In this document: one piece after another, positions 34,472 to 44,193 of the stretch | Position numbering within the stretch: position 1 is the first letter of the stretch | Layout of the letters: each line of letters starts with the position of its first letter | DNA from: Nitratireductor aestuarii | Lineage (GTDB): Bacteria > Pseudomonadota > Alphaproteobacteria > Rhizobiales > Rhizobiaceae | Reading direction: 5' to 3' | Assembly (NCBI RefSeq): GCF_014641695.1 | Contig: NZ_BMIF01000007.1 | Span: forward strand, 1-64,000 | Length of the DNA stretch: 64,000 bases | The notes under the pieces: generated by a model | Databases searched by the model: none | What the model was told of the DNA's origin: nothing | What the model saw: only the letters and a program-made list of their open reading frames with translations | Program-made: the position numbers and the translations under genes

Positions 34472-37400
34472 ATGGCCACGACCATTTCCTTGGAATCGCC
34501 TTGCGGTTGTAGAGCTTCGGCGAAATCAACGAACAGGTCCAGCTCGCGCTGAATGATGATCGCCTTGGAGGATTGCTGGCGGACCCTGCGTGCAGCATTC
34601 CTTGAAAGTCGCAGGAAACGCTCTGGATCATGGTAGAGCATTTCGATGCCGTCCGCGATGGCCTGAGCATCCTCCGGCGGCGCCAAGATCCCACAGTCTT
34701 CATCAACGAATTCCGGGATGGCGGCTACCGCATTGGTGATCGGCACCAATCCGGAAGACATCGCCTCATCGCGTGAAACACCCTGGGAATCCATCCTGCT
34801 CGGCACCAGGAAAACGCCGTTCTCCCGATGAAGCTCCGCGACTTCCCGGTGGGGCAGAAACTGCTGCTCGATCCTCACGTTGTCCAACCCTTTCAGGGGC
34901 GCAATCGTCTGATCAAACAAAATGCCATCACCAACCATCGTGATGCTCAGTTCACTGAACCAAGGCTTATCCTTGAGCTGCCGGATGGCTTCGACGCTCA
35001 GGTCGTTCGCGTAAGTCTTGGAGCTGTATGGCCGTATGGACAGAAGGCGGAGCCTCTGTTCAGGGCGTTTCTCCCGGTACGAAAAGAGATCCGTGTCGAT
35101 GGGATTATGGATTACGGCATAGGAGCCAGCCGGCAGACGAACGCCGAGATCTTCCATGGCCGTTTTGGCAGAATATTCCGACACGAACACGAGTTTCATG
35201 TTTTCAGGCAACGGTTGGAGGATTCCCCTCCAGAACGCCATTCGTTCTTCGCTTTGCTGCCGTGCTCGCGACAGTTCTTCTTCGCTGGCAAAATTATATT
35301 GCCGCCGATGCCAAGGCTGGATCTCCGAACCATGCACCCAGACCGTTATTTTCAGCCGTTGCACATGCTTTTGCAGGACCTCCCACATGTCTGGGTCTAG
35401 GAAATGGACCAGCACATGTTCGTAGGTTCCGTCGGCAAGCAGCGTATCCAGCGCTTCCTGAGATCCTGACATGACATCGATGTTCTCAAATTCGTGGTAC
35501 CTCACCGGCTCATCTTTCCGAAGCCGGAAGACATCCACGTCGACACCTTGTTCGCGATACGCCCTCACCCGAGCATGCACGAAGGCATTGCGATAGAGAT
35601 CGTCGTGGCTGGGATAGTGGTTCGTGAGAAGCAGATACCGGCTTCGTGCGATGATCTTCGCCGGCTGCAGCCGGCGATGACCAAGGAAGAGCCCCTGAAC
35701 CGTCGCCCTGCCACTGCCGTAGATACGCAACCCTAACCTGATCCCATTCGTGCCTTCGGGAATTGCCACATCATGATTCTTGTTCGCGGGAGAGACCACG
35801 GCGGCGATGCGGTTGCGTTTTGCGTCGAGGAACACAATGACCAGCTGCAGATTCAGCCCGGGCTCGACATCGAAGTAGAACTTCGCCCGGCTGGAATATC
35901 CGAGTTCATCAAGCGTGAAATCCCGAGTCGAATAGATGTAGTCGTGCTTGCCATCGGCAAGTCGCGACCCGACCACGAGAGATTGGTCCGAAACTGTCAG
36001 GCTGTACTGCTTCTTCGAAGAAGGGCGGAACAGCTCTCCCAGCCTTTTTCCGGAAATCAGTGAATCTGAATCGGAGTTCTCCTGCTCGGGCGCAATCATT
36101 TCCGCGGCATGGGTCAGTTCTGTGATGGATATTCCCTCATCCAGAACTTTCAGGTCATCGACGGCCTCTTTGACCGCTTCAAGATCGATCCCCTCCGCCC
36201 TGCTGCCTTGCAGACAGTAGTTGAAGGCATCGATCCCCAGGACATTGCCAACAAATTCTCCCTCGCGAACTGAGACAGCAAAGTCCCGCAGTGTATCCGT
36301 CGCAATGCGCGACCCCCGAATCAGGGATGCCCGGTGAGCAACCCGTGCATCAAACCGGTACTCACGATGTGCATCGGCAGGGTTGAGACCCAGCCCTTCC
36401 TGCCACGAATAGTGCGCAAGCTTGCCGATCGCATCCGCCTCACTGTAGCGCGTCGCCAGAGCCAGATCTGTCAGGTAGTTGGGGCCATAGTAGTCTTCAC
36501 CAACCATCGCCCCGATCCAGTCTCCCTCTTCAGCAATGGCTTTGATGGGACGTTCAGCCGCCTTGGTTGCAGGTATCAACTCGACATCGCCCCTTGAAAG
36601 ATCGGGAGTTGCAAATCCGTCAACGACGACGACAAGCTTCCTGTTGCGGTAGGTCTGGCGGCCGAACTGATCAACCAGATTGTTCAATTCATCCTGCTTC
36701 TGCGCGGATCCAACGACGATCACGCGCGGCAGCAGATCAGGCATATCCTCGCGCTTCAGCTTGGCTACGATATATGCCAGACGGTTCTCGTATGTGTGCT
36801 CCCGCATAACCTTGCGCAAAGCCGCCAGCCTGAACTTGCGGAACGTCAGGTCATCTCCCGAAACACGCTCTGCCCGGCGTACCAACTCCTTCCCGTCGTC
36901 GCTGGCAATGACCAGATCTCCGAAGAGGAGGCGCAAGCCACGCGAATAGTTGCTGACGGTGATCGTGTTCGACGCGAGGAGTTCGAATACGCGGCGCGCA
37001 AACATTGTCTGCGACTGCTTGATGGAATTCAGATTGATCGCGTAGCGATACCCCTTGTAGGCCCGATCAACCTCGTTGAACGGCAGAGTGCCCACGATGT
37101 AGGGCTGGTACTCGTCAGGAAATTTGTAGTCTGGATGATCCTTGCCATAGTTCCGATCGAAGATTTCCAGCGGGCGATACTTCGGTAGCTCCTTGACGAA
37201 GTTGCCCAGATCCGCCGCCCGTTCAGGGTACTTCGCATAGTAGGCACCTGCGAAACAAAATGCATCCTTGCGGTCGTATGTCTCGATTGGATTGTGCACC
37301 CTGGGCTGGCAGGCAAAGGGCAGCAGATAGACCCGATCGTGACCAAGTGCGGCCTTGTAGCGATGGATGCAGTCGATATCGGTGGTGAAAACAAACTCAC

Positions 37401-39189
37401 ACAGGTTGGCGGTGTTGAGGAAGGTCTGAAAATGGACCGGATCCTCCTTGTTCCAGAACACCGTTGGCACGTCGTGCTCGCGGCACCAATTGACGATCTG
37501 CTGGAGTTCGGAGCTCGTATGGCCGACCTTGTTCCCCCAGCTTTCGTCCTTGCCGCGCCACGCTGACTCAACGAAAAGCATGTCCGGCCTGCACTTCTGC
37601 AGTTCCGATTCCCAGTTGTTCGGCGTCAATGCATGCAGATCGCATTCCGGGAGGAACGAATGGTAGGTGAACTCGTCCATGATGCACGCGACGCTCAGAC
37701 GCCGACCTGAGATCCCGCGAAGCCTTGCGCTGATCTCCTCGAGGCGCTCGGCCGAAAGCCGCGCGGGCGTGGACAGCGGGATCGGATCCGCATGTGATAT
37801 GCGCTGGTCTTCGTGAACCACATTGGCGCTTCCACCTCGAGGTTTGAACACCTGCGACGTCAGCCGGATGCCCTTCCGCGTCAGCGCATAGGCGCTTCTA
37901 ATGCCGGAGGCCAGCTGGTAGGTACGGGAGCGACGAATTGCATCGAACTGACCGGTCACTCGCCTGTACTTGATATTGGCGGCATGTCGTTTTCGTTCCA
38001 GTTCGTTTCGTTTCTCATCCCAGACAGCCTGAAGCCTTTGATGCGAGCTCGACAGGCTTTCAATCGCCTTTCTTTGCTGTTCGCACAGTACCTCAAGTTC
38101 CTCCACCCGCGGATCGATGCCTGCGGTGGCTACAGCAAGCTGCGCCTGGAGCAAGGAAATTTGCTCCGTGGCACTTTTATACTTCAAGTTCGCATTGTGG
38201 AGATTTTCGCGAAGTCTGACGATCTCCCGTTCACTATCGTCGCGGTCTGCCTGCAACAGCAAGTGTTCAATTGATTGTCTCTGCTCTTCGCATAGTGTCT
38301 CAAGCTCCTGCAGGCGCAGGCGCGCATCGTTTCTTGCCGCATGAGCTTTGGAAAGCTCCGCCTTAAGCGATGCGATCTGTTCCGATGCGCTTCTGTACTT
38401 CAGATTCGCACTGTTCAGGCTTTCATGAAGCTTCTTGATTTCCTGAGCACGGCGGTAATCGTCGCGAACAGCTTTGGCCATCAGGCGTTCAATATGCTGG
38501 GAAGCGCTCACCTGGCTGGAGTGGATGAATAGATGCGTAGGCGTTGCGTTGAAGGTGTCCCAGTAGCAATAGCCGAACGGCTCCAGCCACGTGTGGATGC
38601 TGTTGAAGTCTCCTTCTTCCTGACATTCCACATATAGATGGGGCATGTCACGCCGGAGGATCTCCACTGCACCTTCAAGAACCGCGAGCTCCATGCCTTC
38701 GACGTCGATTTTCAGGACGTTGACCCGGCCACCAAAGTCCAGGTCGTCCAGCCGGACCACATCGATATCGCCCGCGCCATCCCGCCTGACCTCGAGGGAT
38801 TGCTCGCCCAGGTTCTCCTCGGAAATCTTGGCAAAGCTTGCCTTTGCCGCTTCCCTCCCCACGCCGACCGGATGCACAACGACCCTGTCGTTGAGGTTGT
38901 TGCGCCGCAGGCTCTCAGCAAGCGCGTCGCAAAGCGTTTTGTTGGGCTCGAATGAATGAACTCTGCAGTTCGCGCGCGTAGCAAGGTAAAGGGTGTGATT
39001 GCCTATGTTGGCGCCGATATCCAGCACCAGGTCATCCGCTGAGATCCGCCCGAACATATCGCGCAGCATATCCAGCTCGTAAGGCGAAGCTTCCTGCCAG
39101 ATTTTCCGCTGAATGTAGTCCGTTTCCCTGTGCGGCAAGACGATCTCGTAGCGCACACCGTCCACATCGATCTGTTGGGAATCGCTCAT
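34468..39189 (-). CDS. Giant multidomain protein: FkbM methyltransferase, coiled coil, glycosyltransferase modules
   Basis: About 1573 residues counted from MSDSQQ, whose ATG has GGAG six bases upstream; a GTG 63 bases earlier is possible. Order: FkbM-type S-adenosylmethionine methyltransferase, about 45-225 (LDIGANIGNHT, FEPNKTLCDAL, LKIDVEGMELAVLEG); coiled coil, about 240-425, with a repeating block (ANLKYRSASEQIASL, ANLKYKSATEQISLL, AANIKYRRVTGQF); a CgeB-like GT-B part, about 500-810 (FCFAGAYYAKYPERAADL, FARRVFELLASNTI); a shortened GT-A-like part, about 820-1000 (LVVVVDGFATPD, GDWIGAMVGEDYYGPNYL); a beta-rich region, about 1060-1175; and a GT4 domain, about 1182-1560 (TVWVHGSEI, VIHNPIDTDLF, VPSRMDSQGVSRDEAMSSGLVPITN). 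No signal or membrane segment is seen. It probably acts on the cytoplasmic side, adding and methylating several sugars. The individual folds are family knowledge; the linked function is inferred. Confidence 0.85.
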   Translation of the reverse strand: MSDSQQIDVDGVRYEIVLPHRETDYIQRKIWQEASPYELDMLRDMFGRISADDLVLDIGANIGNHTLYLATRANCRVHSFEPNKTLCDALAESLRRNNLNDRVVVHPVGVGREAAKASFAKISEENLGEQSLEVRRDGAGDIDVVRLDDLDFGGRVNVLKIDVEGMELAVLEGAVEILRRDMPHLYVECQEEGDFNSIHTWLEPFGYCYWDTFNATPTHLFIHSSQVSASQHIERLMAKAVRDDYRRAQEIKKLHESLNSANLKYRSASEQIASLKAELSKAHAARNDARLRLQELETLCEEQRQSIEHLLLQADRDDSEREIVRLRENLHNANLKYKSATEQISLLQAQLAVATAGIDPRVEELEVLCEQQRKAIESLSSSHQRLQAVWDEKRNELERKRHAANIKYRRVTGQFDAIRRSRTYQLASGIRSAYALTRKGIRLTSQVFKPRGGSANVVHEDQRISHADPIPLSTPARLSAERLEEISARLRGISGRRLSVACIMDEFTYHSFLPECDLHALTPNNWESELQKCRPDMLFVESAWRGKDESWGNKVGHTSSELQQIVNWCREHDVPTVFWNKEDPVHFQTFLNTANLCEFVFTTDIDCIHRYKAALGHDRVYLLPFACQPRVHNPIETYDRKDAFCFAGAYYAKYPERAADLGNFVKELPKYRPLEIFDRNYGKDHPDYKFPDEYQPYIVGTLPFNEVDRAYKGYRYAINLNSIKQSQTMFARRVFELLASNTITVSNYSRGLRLLFGDLVIASDDGKELVRRAERVSGDDLTFRKFRLAALRKVMREHTYENRLAYIVAKLKREDMPDLLPRVIVVGSAQKQDELNNLVDQFGRQTYRNRKLVVVVDGFATPDLSRGDVELIPATKAAERPIKAIAEEGDWIGAMVGEDYYGPNYLTDLALATRYSEADAIGKLAHYSWQEGLGLNPADAHREYRFDARVAHRASLIRGSRIATDTLRDFAVSVREGEFVGNVLGIDAFNYCLQGSRAEGIDLEAVKEAVDDLKVLDEGISITELTHAAEMIAPEQENSDSDSLISGKRLGELFRPSSKKQYSLTVSDQSLVVGSRLADGKHDYIYSTRDFTLDELGYSSRAKFYFDVEPGLNLQLVIVFLDAKRNRIAAVVSPANKNHDVAIPEGTNGIRLGLRIYGSGRATVQGLFLGHRRLQPAKIIARSRYLLLTNHYPSHDDLYRNAFVHARVRAYREQGVDVDVFRLRKDEPVRYHEFENIDVMSGSQEALDTLLADGTYEHVLVHFLDPDMWEVLQKHVQRLKITVWVHGSEIQPWHRRQYNFASEEELSRARQQSEERMAFWRGILQPLPENMKLVFVSEYSAKTAMEDLGVRLPAGSYAVIHNPIDTDLFSYREKRPEQRLRLLSIRPYSSKTYANDLSVEAIRQLKDKPWFSELSITMVGDGILFDQTIAPLKGLDNVRIEQQFLPHREVAELHRENGVFLVPSRMDSQGVSRDEAMSSGLVPITNAVAAIPEFVDEDCGILAPPEDAQAIADGIEMLYHDPERFLRLSRNAARRVRQQSSKAIIIQRELDLFVDFAEALQPQGDSKEMVVAI

Positions 39190-39257
39190 AGAAGCTCCGA
39201 TATCATATGCCTTGCGCAGCTCGGCGGCGTTCCTCCAGGGGATTGCCGGCACCTGAA

Positions 39258-40442
39258 TTAAAGGGTCGCGTAGAACGCCTGGAGCTTCTCTGCTTCGGCG
39301 TTCCAGTTGTACCGCTTGAGAACAGCCTGGCGGCCGGCCTCTCCCATCATCCGGGCCAGCTCAGGCTCCGCGTTCAGTCTGTCGATCGCTGCAGCGGTCG
39401 CTTCCGGATCTGTGGGATCCACGCAGATACCGCATCCCTCGCCTTCAATGATTTCCTTCCACAGCGGAAAGTCCGCGCCGATAACGGCCAGGCCCGCCGC
39501 CATGTACTCGAAGAGCTTGTTCGGTTGGGCCGCCACGTGGTTGGCAACCGGAAGAAAGGTGACCAGACCGGCCAGACAACGATCCATCTGCTCTCGCATC
39601 GCTTGTCTGTTCAGCAGACCAAATGCCTCAACTCGCTCCCAACCCTTGCTGGACTTGCAGGATTCCTCCGCACGCTTTTCGGTGAACGGTCCGACCAGCA
39701 AAAGCTTAACAGGCGTACGACAGTGCGCCATGGCATCAATAAGGTTGGGCACGCCACGAATTGTGGTGATCGCACCTGTGTAGCAGACAAGGCCAGGTCT
39801 AACCGAAGGTCTTGGAACCAGGCTTATCTCTTCTTCGATTGGATAGTTGTTGATGACCTGAGAGTTGATCCCGCGCTCATGGTAGCTGTTTGCAATCGCA
39901 TCATAGGCAGAAACAACCCCATCGAAGGCCGCAAGAGCACTGCGTTCGAACCGGTCATAAAGAACCGAGACAAGGCGGGCCGTCCCAAATTTCAGATAGG
40001 GCTTGGTCAGGATGTCTGTGATGTAGTCCTCGTGAGAATCGAAGATTACCCTGGCGCCGTCCCTCTTCAGCTGCAATCCCACGGGGATCAGCTCCGGATC
40101 GTGGAGGTGGAATATGGTGCTCCCCGTGGAGCGGGCTGCAGCCAGCACTTTCCTGGCCGTAAGCGTCATGCGCAGCGGACGTGAGGTTGCCCGTTTGCCG
40201 GCATCAACGATGCGCACACCCTCTCTTATCTCCGCGCCGCGACCGTCTGCGACCACCAGCGTCACATCGTGACCAGCCTTGGCAAGCGAGCGGCACTGCT
40301 TCAGAAAAATGCGGATATCATAGCGCTCGTGCACCGACGTGAGATGACAGATCTTCACCGTGTCACGAGACACTGTTTGCTCTGGGTGATTTGAAGCCGA
40401 GATCGACTGCACGTGCTCCCAACCTGATTTCTCTTCCAACAT
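39258..40442 (-). CDS. Glycosyltransferase family 4-type protein
   Basis: About 394 residues if started at MLEEKSG, which has AGGG close upstream; an open frame continues 51 codons to 40595 but is not glycosyltransferase-like. The core starts ICHLTSVHERYDIRIFLKQC, followed by FHLHDPELIPVGLQL, IFDSHEDY, VCYTGAITTIRGVPNLIDAM and the donor site QPNKLFEYMAAGLAVIGADF. The HERYDIRIF start is common in enzymes for capsule and exopolysaccharide assembly. It is first in the minus-strand run, ending 70 bases before the giant gene's start. Confidence 0.88.
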   Translation of the reverse strand: MLEEKSGWEHVQSISASNHPEQTVSRDTVKICHLTSVHERYDIRIFLKQCRSLAKAGHDVTLVVADGRGAEIREGVRIVDAGKRATSRPLRMTLTARKVLAAARSTGSTIFHLHDPELIPVGLQLKRDGARVIFDSHEDYITDILTKPYLKFGTARLVSVLYDRFERSALAAFDGVVSAYDAIANSYHERGINSQVINNYPIEEEISLVPRPSVRPGLVCYTGAITTIRGVPNLIDAMAHCRTPVKLLLVGPFTEKRAEESCKSSKGWERVEAFGLLNRQAMREQMDRCLAGLVTFLPVANHVAAQPNKLFEYMAAGLAVIGADFPLWKEIIEGEGCGICVDPTDPEATAAAIDRLNAEPELARMMGEAGRQAVLKRYNWNAEAEKLQAFYATL

Positions 40443-40714
40443 GAACCCTGGCAGCGTTTTGATCCCGATATTGCGAATGAAAGCCTGATGATTTTCATCG
40501 GTGAAAGACGCTGTGACGCGACTCCCTGGCGGGAATGGCCGACTAATGGCATTATAAGATGGCCGTATTCCACAATCTTGCTTACTGTCATTCATACGAA
40601 GTGAGCGGAATTACTGCGGAACAGATCCACAAAATGGCGCATTACGAATGCATTGCTGCCTCTTCCCGGATCGGTTATGCGATCAACTTACCCAAACAGC
40701 TTGAGTGACGCACA

Positions 40715-41500
40715 TTGAACCTTTGGCTAATTGTTCGGCCCCTGCTCTCCCGCCTTGTGCGCTTTTTCCATATCAGCCTGATTGAAGCTCGGTCCGAGCG
40801 TTCCTCAAGCCGACTGGGAATACTATGGGCACCGCTATCAACGCTGATATTTGCCGGATTGTTGACCGGCGTATTTCATCAGCAACCACTGCGGGAAGCC
40901 GGCGATTTCTTCCTGTTCGTCCTGTCGGGTTATGTGCTCTGGAATTTCATCACCGCCACGGTGACGACCAGCACCACCGTCGTGCAAAGACGCTACGACT
41001 TCGCGGTGCATAACAACCTCACGCTGGTCGGCCTGTTCTTCAAACTGCTCATCGACCGCCTGTTTGCCATGGGTTTGAACCTCATCCTTCTGCTTGGCTG
41101 CCTGGTGATCGTGAAGCCTCAGACGATTGGCCTTCAGCTCCTGCTCCTTCCAGCGATGCTGTTGATCATGGCTCTGGTTTCCCTGGCGATCGCATATCTG
41201 GTGAATGTCGCGGTCATCTTCTTTCCGGATCTGGATGCGGTGTTCAATGTCGCGATGAGGCTGCTGTTTTTCGCTTCTCCCGTGTTCTGGAGCGCTGAGG
41301 CACAGGGCACAGGCGTTCGTGCAATTCTTGCCACCTACAATCCGATCTCACATTATCTTTCAGTCTTCCGCCAATGTTTCGGCATAGTGCCGTTCGAACC
41401 GATGGCCTGGGCTGTGACCCTCAGCCTGTCATTGATTCTGTGTGTGGCCGGAACAGCTACATACCGGCTCACGGCCGACTTCATTCGGAACCTGAGGTAA
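40715..41500 (+). CDS. wzm: ABC-2 type polysaccharide export permease
   Basis: 261 residues with six hydrophobic helices. An N-terminal amphipathic part (RFFHISLIEARSERSSSRLGILW) and the segment LFFASPVFWSAEAQGTGVRAILATYNPISHYLSVFRQ are marks of Wzm/KpsM/RkpT permeases that move lipid-linked or capsular polysaccharide to the periplasm. The start appears to be TTG (codon at 40715); no strong ribosome-binding site is seen, so a different start is possible. It is divergent from the glycosyltransferase genes and four bases before its ATPase. Confidence 0.88.
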   Translation: MNLWLIVRPLLSRLVRFFHISLIEARSERSSSRLGILWAPLSTLIFAGLLTGVFHQQPLREAGDFFLFVLSGYVLWNFITATVTTSTTVVQRRYDFAVHNNLTLVGLFFKLLIDRLFAMGLNLILLLGCLVIVKPQTIGLQLLLLPAMLLIMALVSLAIAYLVNVAVIFFPDLDAVFNVAMRLLFFASPVFWSAEAQGTGVRAILATYNPISHYLSVFRQCFGIVPFEPMAWAVTLSLSLILCVAGTATYRLTADFIRNLR

Positions 41501-41504
41501 GGCG

Positions 41505-42254
41505 ATGGCTGCGATCAATCTTCAGAACGTGAGCGTCAGCTATTACCTGCGGAAATCCAGAACCCGGGGTACGAACCTCGACGGCGGATCTGTCGGCGCC
41601 CAGATCCTCGTCGGACAGCGCTATCTGGAAATAGCCGCCCTGCAGGATGTTTCCCTGTCACTTGCCGATGGCGACCGCGTCGGTATCGTCGGAACCAACG
41701 GCTCGGGCAAGTCCACGCTTCTGAAGCTCTGCGCGGGCGCGGTGGCGGCTCAGTCGGGCAAGGTCGAGATCGACGGTGTCGTCAGCGCACAGTTTGCGCT
41801 TGGCTCGGGCCTGCGTTCCGAACTGTCCGGCAGGCAGAACGCCGCCCTGAAATGCCTCTACCTCGACGTCCCGCAAAGCATGGTGGCCGAGTACGTGGAG
41901 GACCTGAAACGCATCAGCGGGCTGGGCTCGTATTTTGAACTTCCGTTGAGCAGCTATTCCGCAGGCATGAAGTCGCGCTTCGTCATGAGCCTGCTCCGCC
42001 TTGTTCGCGGCGAAATCCTCATCATGGATGAGTGGATCAACGCGGTTGATCCTACGCTCAATGAGACGATCGACAGCCTGCAGAGCCAGCTGATCGAACG
42101 GTCCAAGATCCTGCTGCTCGCCAGCCATTCCGAGCGGGTCTTGCGGCAATGGGTCAACAAGATCATCTGGCTCGAACGGGGCACTCTCAAAGCCTTCGGA
42201 CCGATCGAAGACGTGCTCAAGGACTATCAGGTCTGGATGAAGAACCGGAAATAG
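41505..42254 (+). CDS. wzt: ABC-2 type polysaccharide export ATPase
   Basis: 249 residues. Walker A GTNGSGKSTLLKL, a signature of the Wzt/KpsT form (SSYSAGMKSRFVMSLLRL), Walker B LIMDEW and a switch His in ASHSERVL. It has no C-terminal carbohydrate-recognition domain, so substrate is probably not chosen by a tail cap as in O9a-type Wzt. Together with the permease it is a full exporter. Whether it exports O-antigen or a capsule cannot be decided. Confidence 0.9.
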   Translation: MAAINLQNVSVSYYLRKSRTRGTNLDGGSVGAQILVGQRYLEIAALQDVSLSLADGDRVGIVGTNGSGKSTLLKLCAGAVAAQSGKVEIDGVVSAQFALGSGLRSELSGRQNAALKCLYLDVPQSMVAEYVEDLKRISGLGSYFELPLSSYSAGMKSRFVMSLLRLVRGEILIMDEWINAVDPTLNETIDSLQSQLIERSKILLLASHSERVLRQWVNKIIWLERGTLKAFGPIEDVLKDYQVWMKNRK

Positions 42255-42284
42255 GAAGCGGGGCGAAGCGCTTTCAGCCTTCCC

Positions 42285-43310
42285 TCAAGCACCGGCCCCA
42301 TACACGTTTGCCCGCTTGACCTGCACAAAGCCACGCTGACCTGCTTCCACGTCAAGGTCCACGTCAGCATCGATCTCGATGTGCGTGCCGTCTTCGGTCT
42401 CGGCAAGAATGCGGCGGCCGTCGGCGCGATCAAGAACGCGGGTGATCCTCACCGGAACGCCCTGCCCTTCACGCGACCAGATCAGATCCGTCGGGCGGAC
42501 GTACATCTCGGCCGGCCCGTCAGGAATCGCGGCTGTTGCAACCTCCACTCCAGCGACGGTCACGCGACCGTTGCTCGACACGCCAGAGAATCGGTTGGCG
42601 TCGCCAAGAAAGCGTGTGACGAAGGCGGAGTTCGGATTGCGGCAGACGTCGCGCGGGGTACCCATCTGGGCGATCTTGCCCTGATCCAGGATGACGACAC
42701 GATCCGCGAGGTCGAGCGCCTCCTCCTGATCGTGAGTGACGAAGATCGTCGTGATTCCGAGTTCCTGATGGATCTCACGCAGCCAGCGGCGCAGGTCGCG
42801 GCGAACGTTGGCATCCAGTGCGCCAAAGGGTTCGTCGAGCAGCAGTACCTTTGGATCGACGGCGAGTGCACGGGCGAGCGCCACGCGCTGGCGCTGACCG
42901 CCTGAAATCTGCGAGGGGAAGCGGTTGCCGAGCCCCGGCAGCTTTACGAGCTGCAGCAGCTGGTTCACGCGAGCATCGATCTCCGCCCTGCTGCGGCGAA
43001 CCTTCGAGACCTTCATGCCGAAGGCGATGTTTTCAGCCACCGTCATGTGCGGGAAAAGCGCGTAGTGCTGGAACACGAAGCCGACGCCACGCTCGCGGAC
43101 GGGAATGTCCGTCGCATCCACGTCGCCAAAGAGGATGCGTCCGCTGTCGGGAAATTCCAGCCCCGCCACCATGCGCAGGATCGTCGTCTTGCCGGACCCG
43201 GAAGGCCCCAGCAGCGCCAGCAGCTCGCCGCTCTCGATTTCAAGCGAGACGCCGTGAACGGCGCGGAAGGTGTCAAAGGTCTTCACGACATTATCGAGCG
43301 TGATCTTCAT
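42285..43310 (-). CDS. cysA: Sulfate/thiosulfate ABC transporter ATP-binding protein CysA
   Basis: 341 residues. Walker [11 protein letters not shown]-loop [12 protein letters not shown], signature [14 protein letters not shown], Walker [12 protein letters not shown] and the His switch VTHDQEEA. The last about 110 residues ([14 protein letters not shown]) form the TOBE-like regulatory domain. It energises CysT/CysW. Its ATG overlaps the cysW stop by four bases. The frame is open further upstream, but [12 protein letters not shown] is the family start. Confidence 0.95.
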   Translation of the reverse strand: MKITLDNVVKTFDTFRAVHGVSLEIESGELLALLGPSGSGKTTILRMVAGLEFPDSGRILFGDVDATDIPVRERGVGFVFQHYALFPHMTVAENIAFGMKVSKVRRSRAEIDARVNQLLQLVKLPGLGNRFPSQISGGQRQRVALARALAVDPKVLLLDEPFGALDANVRRDLRRWLREIHQELGITTIFVTHDQEEALDLADRVVILDQGKIAQMGTPRDVCRNPNSAFVTRFLGDANRFSGVSSNGRVTVAGVEVATAAIPDGPAEMYVRPTDLIWSREGQGVPVRITRVLDRADGRRILAETEDGTHIEIDADVDLDVEAGQRGFVQVKRANVYGAGA

Positions 43311-44191
43311 CGGGTGGTATCCTGAGAAACTGCGACGGGTCCGGCCAGCGCCGATCCATGGTGACGGCCTGCGCCCTGACGTTCCAGCAAGACCTTGGCG
43401 ACGATGGTCACCAGCGCCAGAACAGTGAGGATGGAGGCGGCTGCGAATGCGCCGACGGTCTGATAGTCGTGGTAGAGCAGCTCGATGTGAAGCGGCAGCG
43501 TGTTGGTCTGCCCGCGGATGTTGCCGGAGACCACGGATACGGCGCCGAACTCGCCCATCAGGCGCGCATTGCAGAGCACGATGCCATAGAGCATCGCCCA
43601 GCGGATGTTGGGCAACGTGACGTAGAAGAAGGTGCGCCAACCGGAAGCGCCAAGAGAAGTCGCCGCCTCCTCAAGGTCCCTGCCCTGCGCCTGCATCAGC
43701 GGGATCAATTCACGCGCGACAAAGGGTGCGGTCACGAACATTGAGGCAAGCACGATGCCTGGCAACGCGAAGAGGATCTTGATGTCTGCCGATTGCAGCA
43801 GCGGGCCGAAGAGGCCCTGCAGGCCATAGACGAAGAGATAGGCAACGCCCGCCACGATCGGCGAGATGGAGAACGGCAGTTCGATCAGGATCGTCAGCAG
43901 CCGTTTGCCGCGAAAGTCGAACTTGGTCAGCGCCCAGGCTGCCGCGATGCCGAATACCGTGTTGATCGGTACCGCGATCAAGGCGGTCACAACCGTGAGG
44001 AAGATCGCGTGGCGGGTATCTGGATGCGCAATCGTCGATGCGAAGGTCGGCCATCCCTTCGAGAAGGCCTGTGCGAATATGACAGCGAGCGGCGCGGCGA
44101 TGAGAAGCGTTCCGACGATGAGCACGAAGGCGATCAGGAAGCGGCGGAATGTGGGGCTGTCGCCAACGCGCGGCGGTTTGCGGCTCGTCAT
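43307..44191 (-). CDS. cysW: Sulfate ABC transporter permease CysW
   Basis: 294 residues with six membrane helices. The ATPase-contact loop is [23 protein letters not shown], with [11 protein letters not shown] preceding it. [33 protein letters not shown] is typical for CysW. It pairs with CysT to form the channel; the two genes lie two bases apart. Confidence 0.95.
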   Translation of the reverse strand: MTSRKPPRVGDSPTFRRFLIAFVLIVGTLLIAAPLAVIFAQAFSKGWPTFASTIAHPDTRHAIFLTVVTALIAVPINTVFGIAAAWALTKFDFRGKRLLTILIELPFSISPIVAGVAYLFVYGLQGLFGPLLQSADIKILFALPGIVLASMFVTAPFVARELIPLMQAQGRDLEEAATSLGASGWRTFFYVTLPNIRWAMLYGIVLCNARLMGEFGAVSVVSGNIRGQTNTLPLHIELLYHDYQTVGAFAAASILTVLALVTIVAKVLLERQGAGRHHGSALAGPVAVSQDTTR

Positions 44192-44193
44192 CC

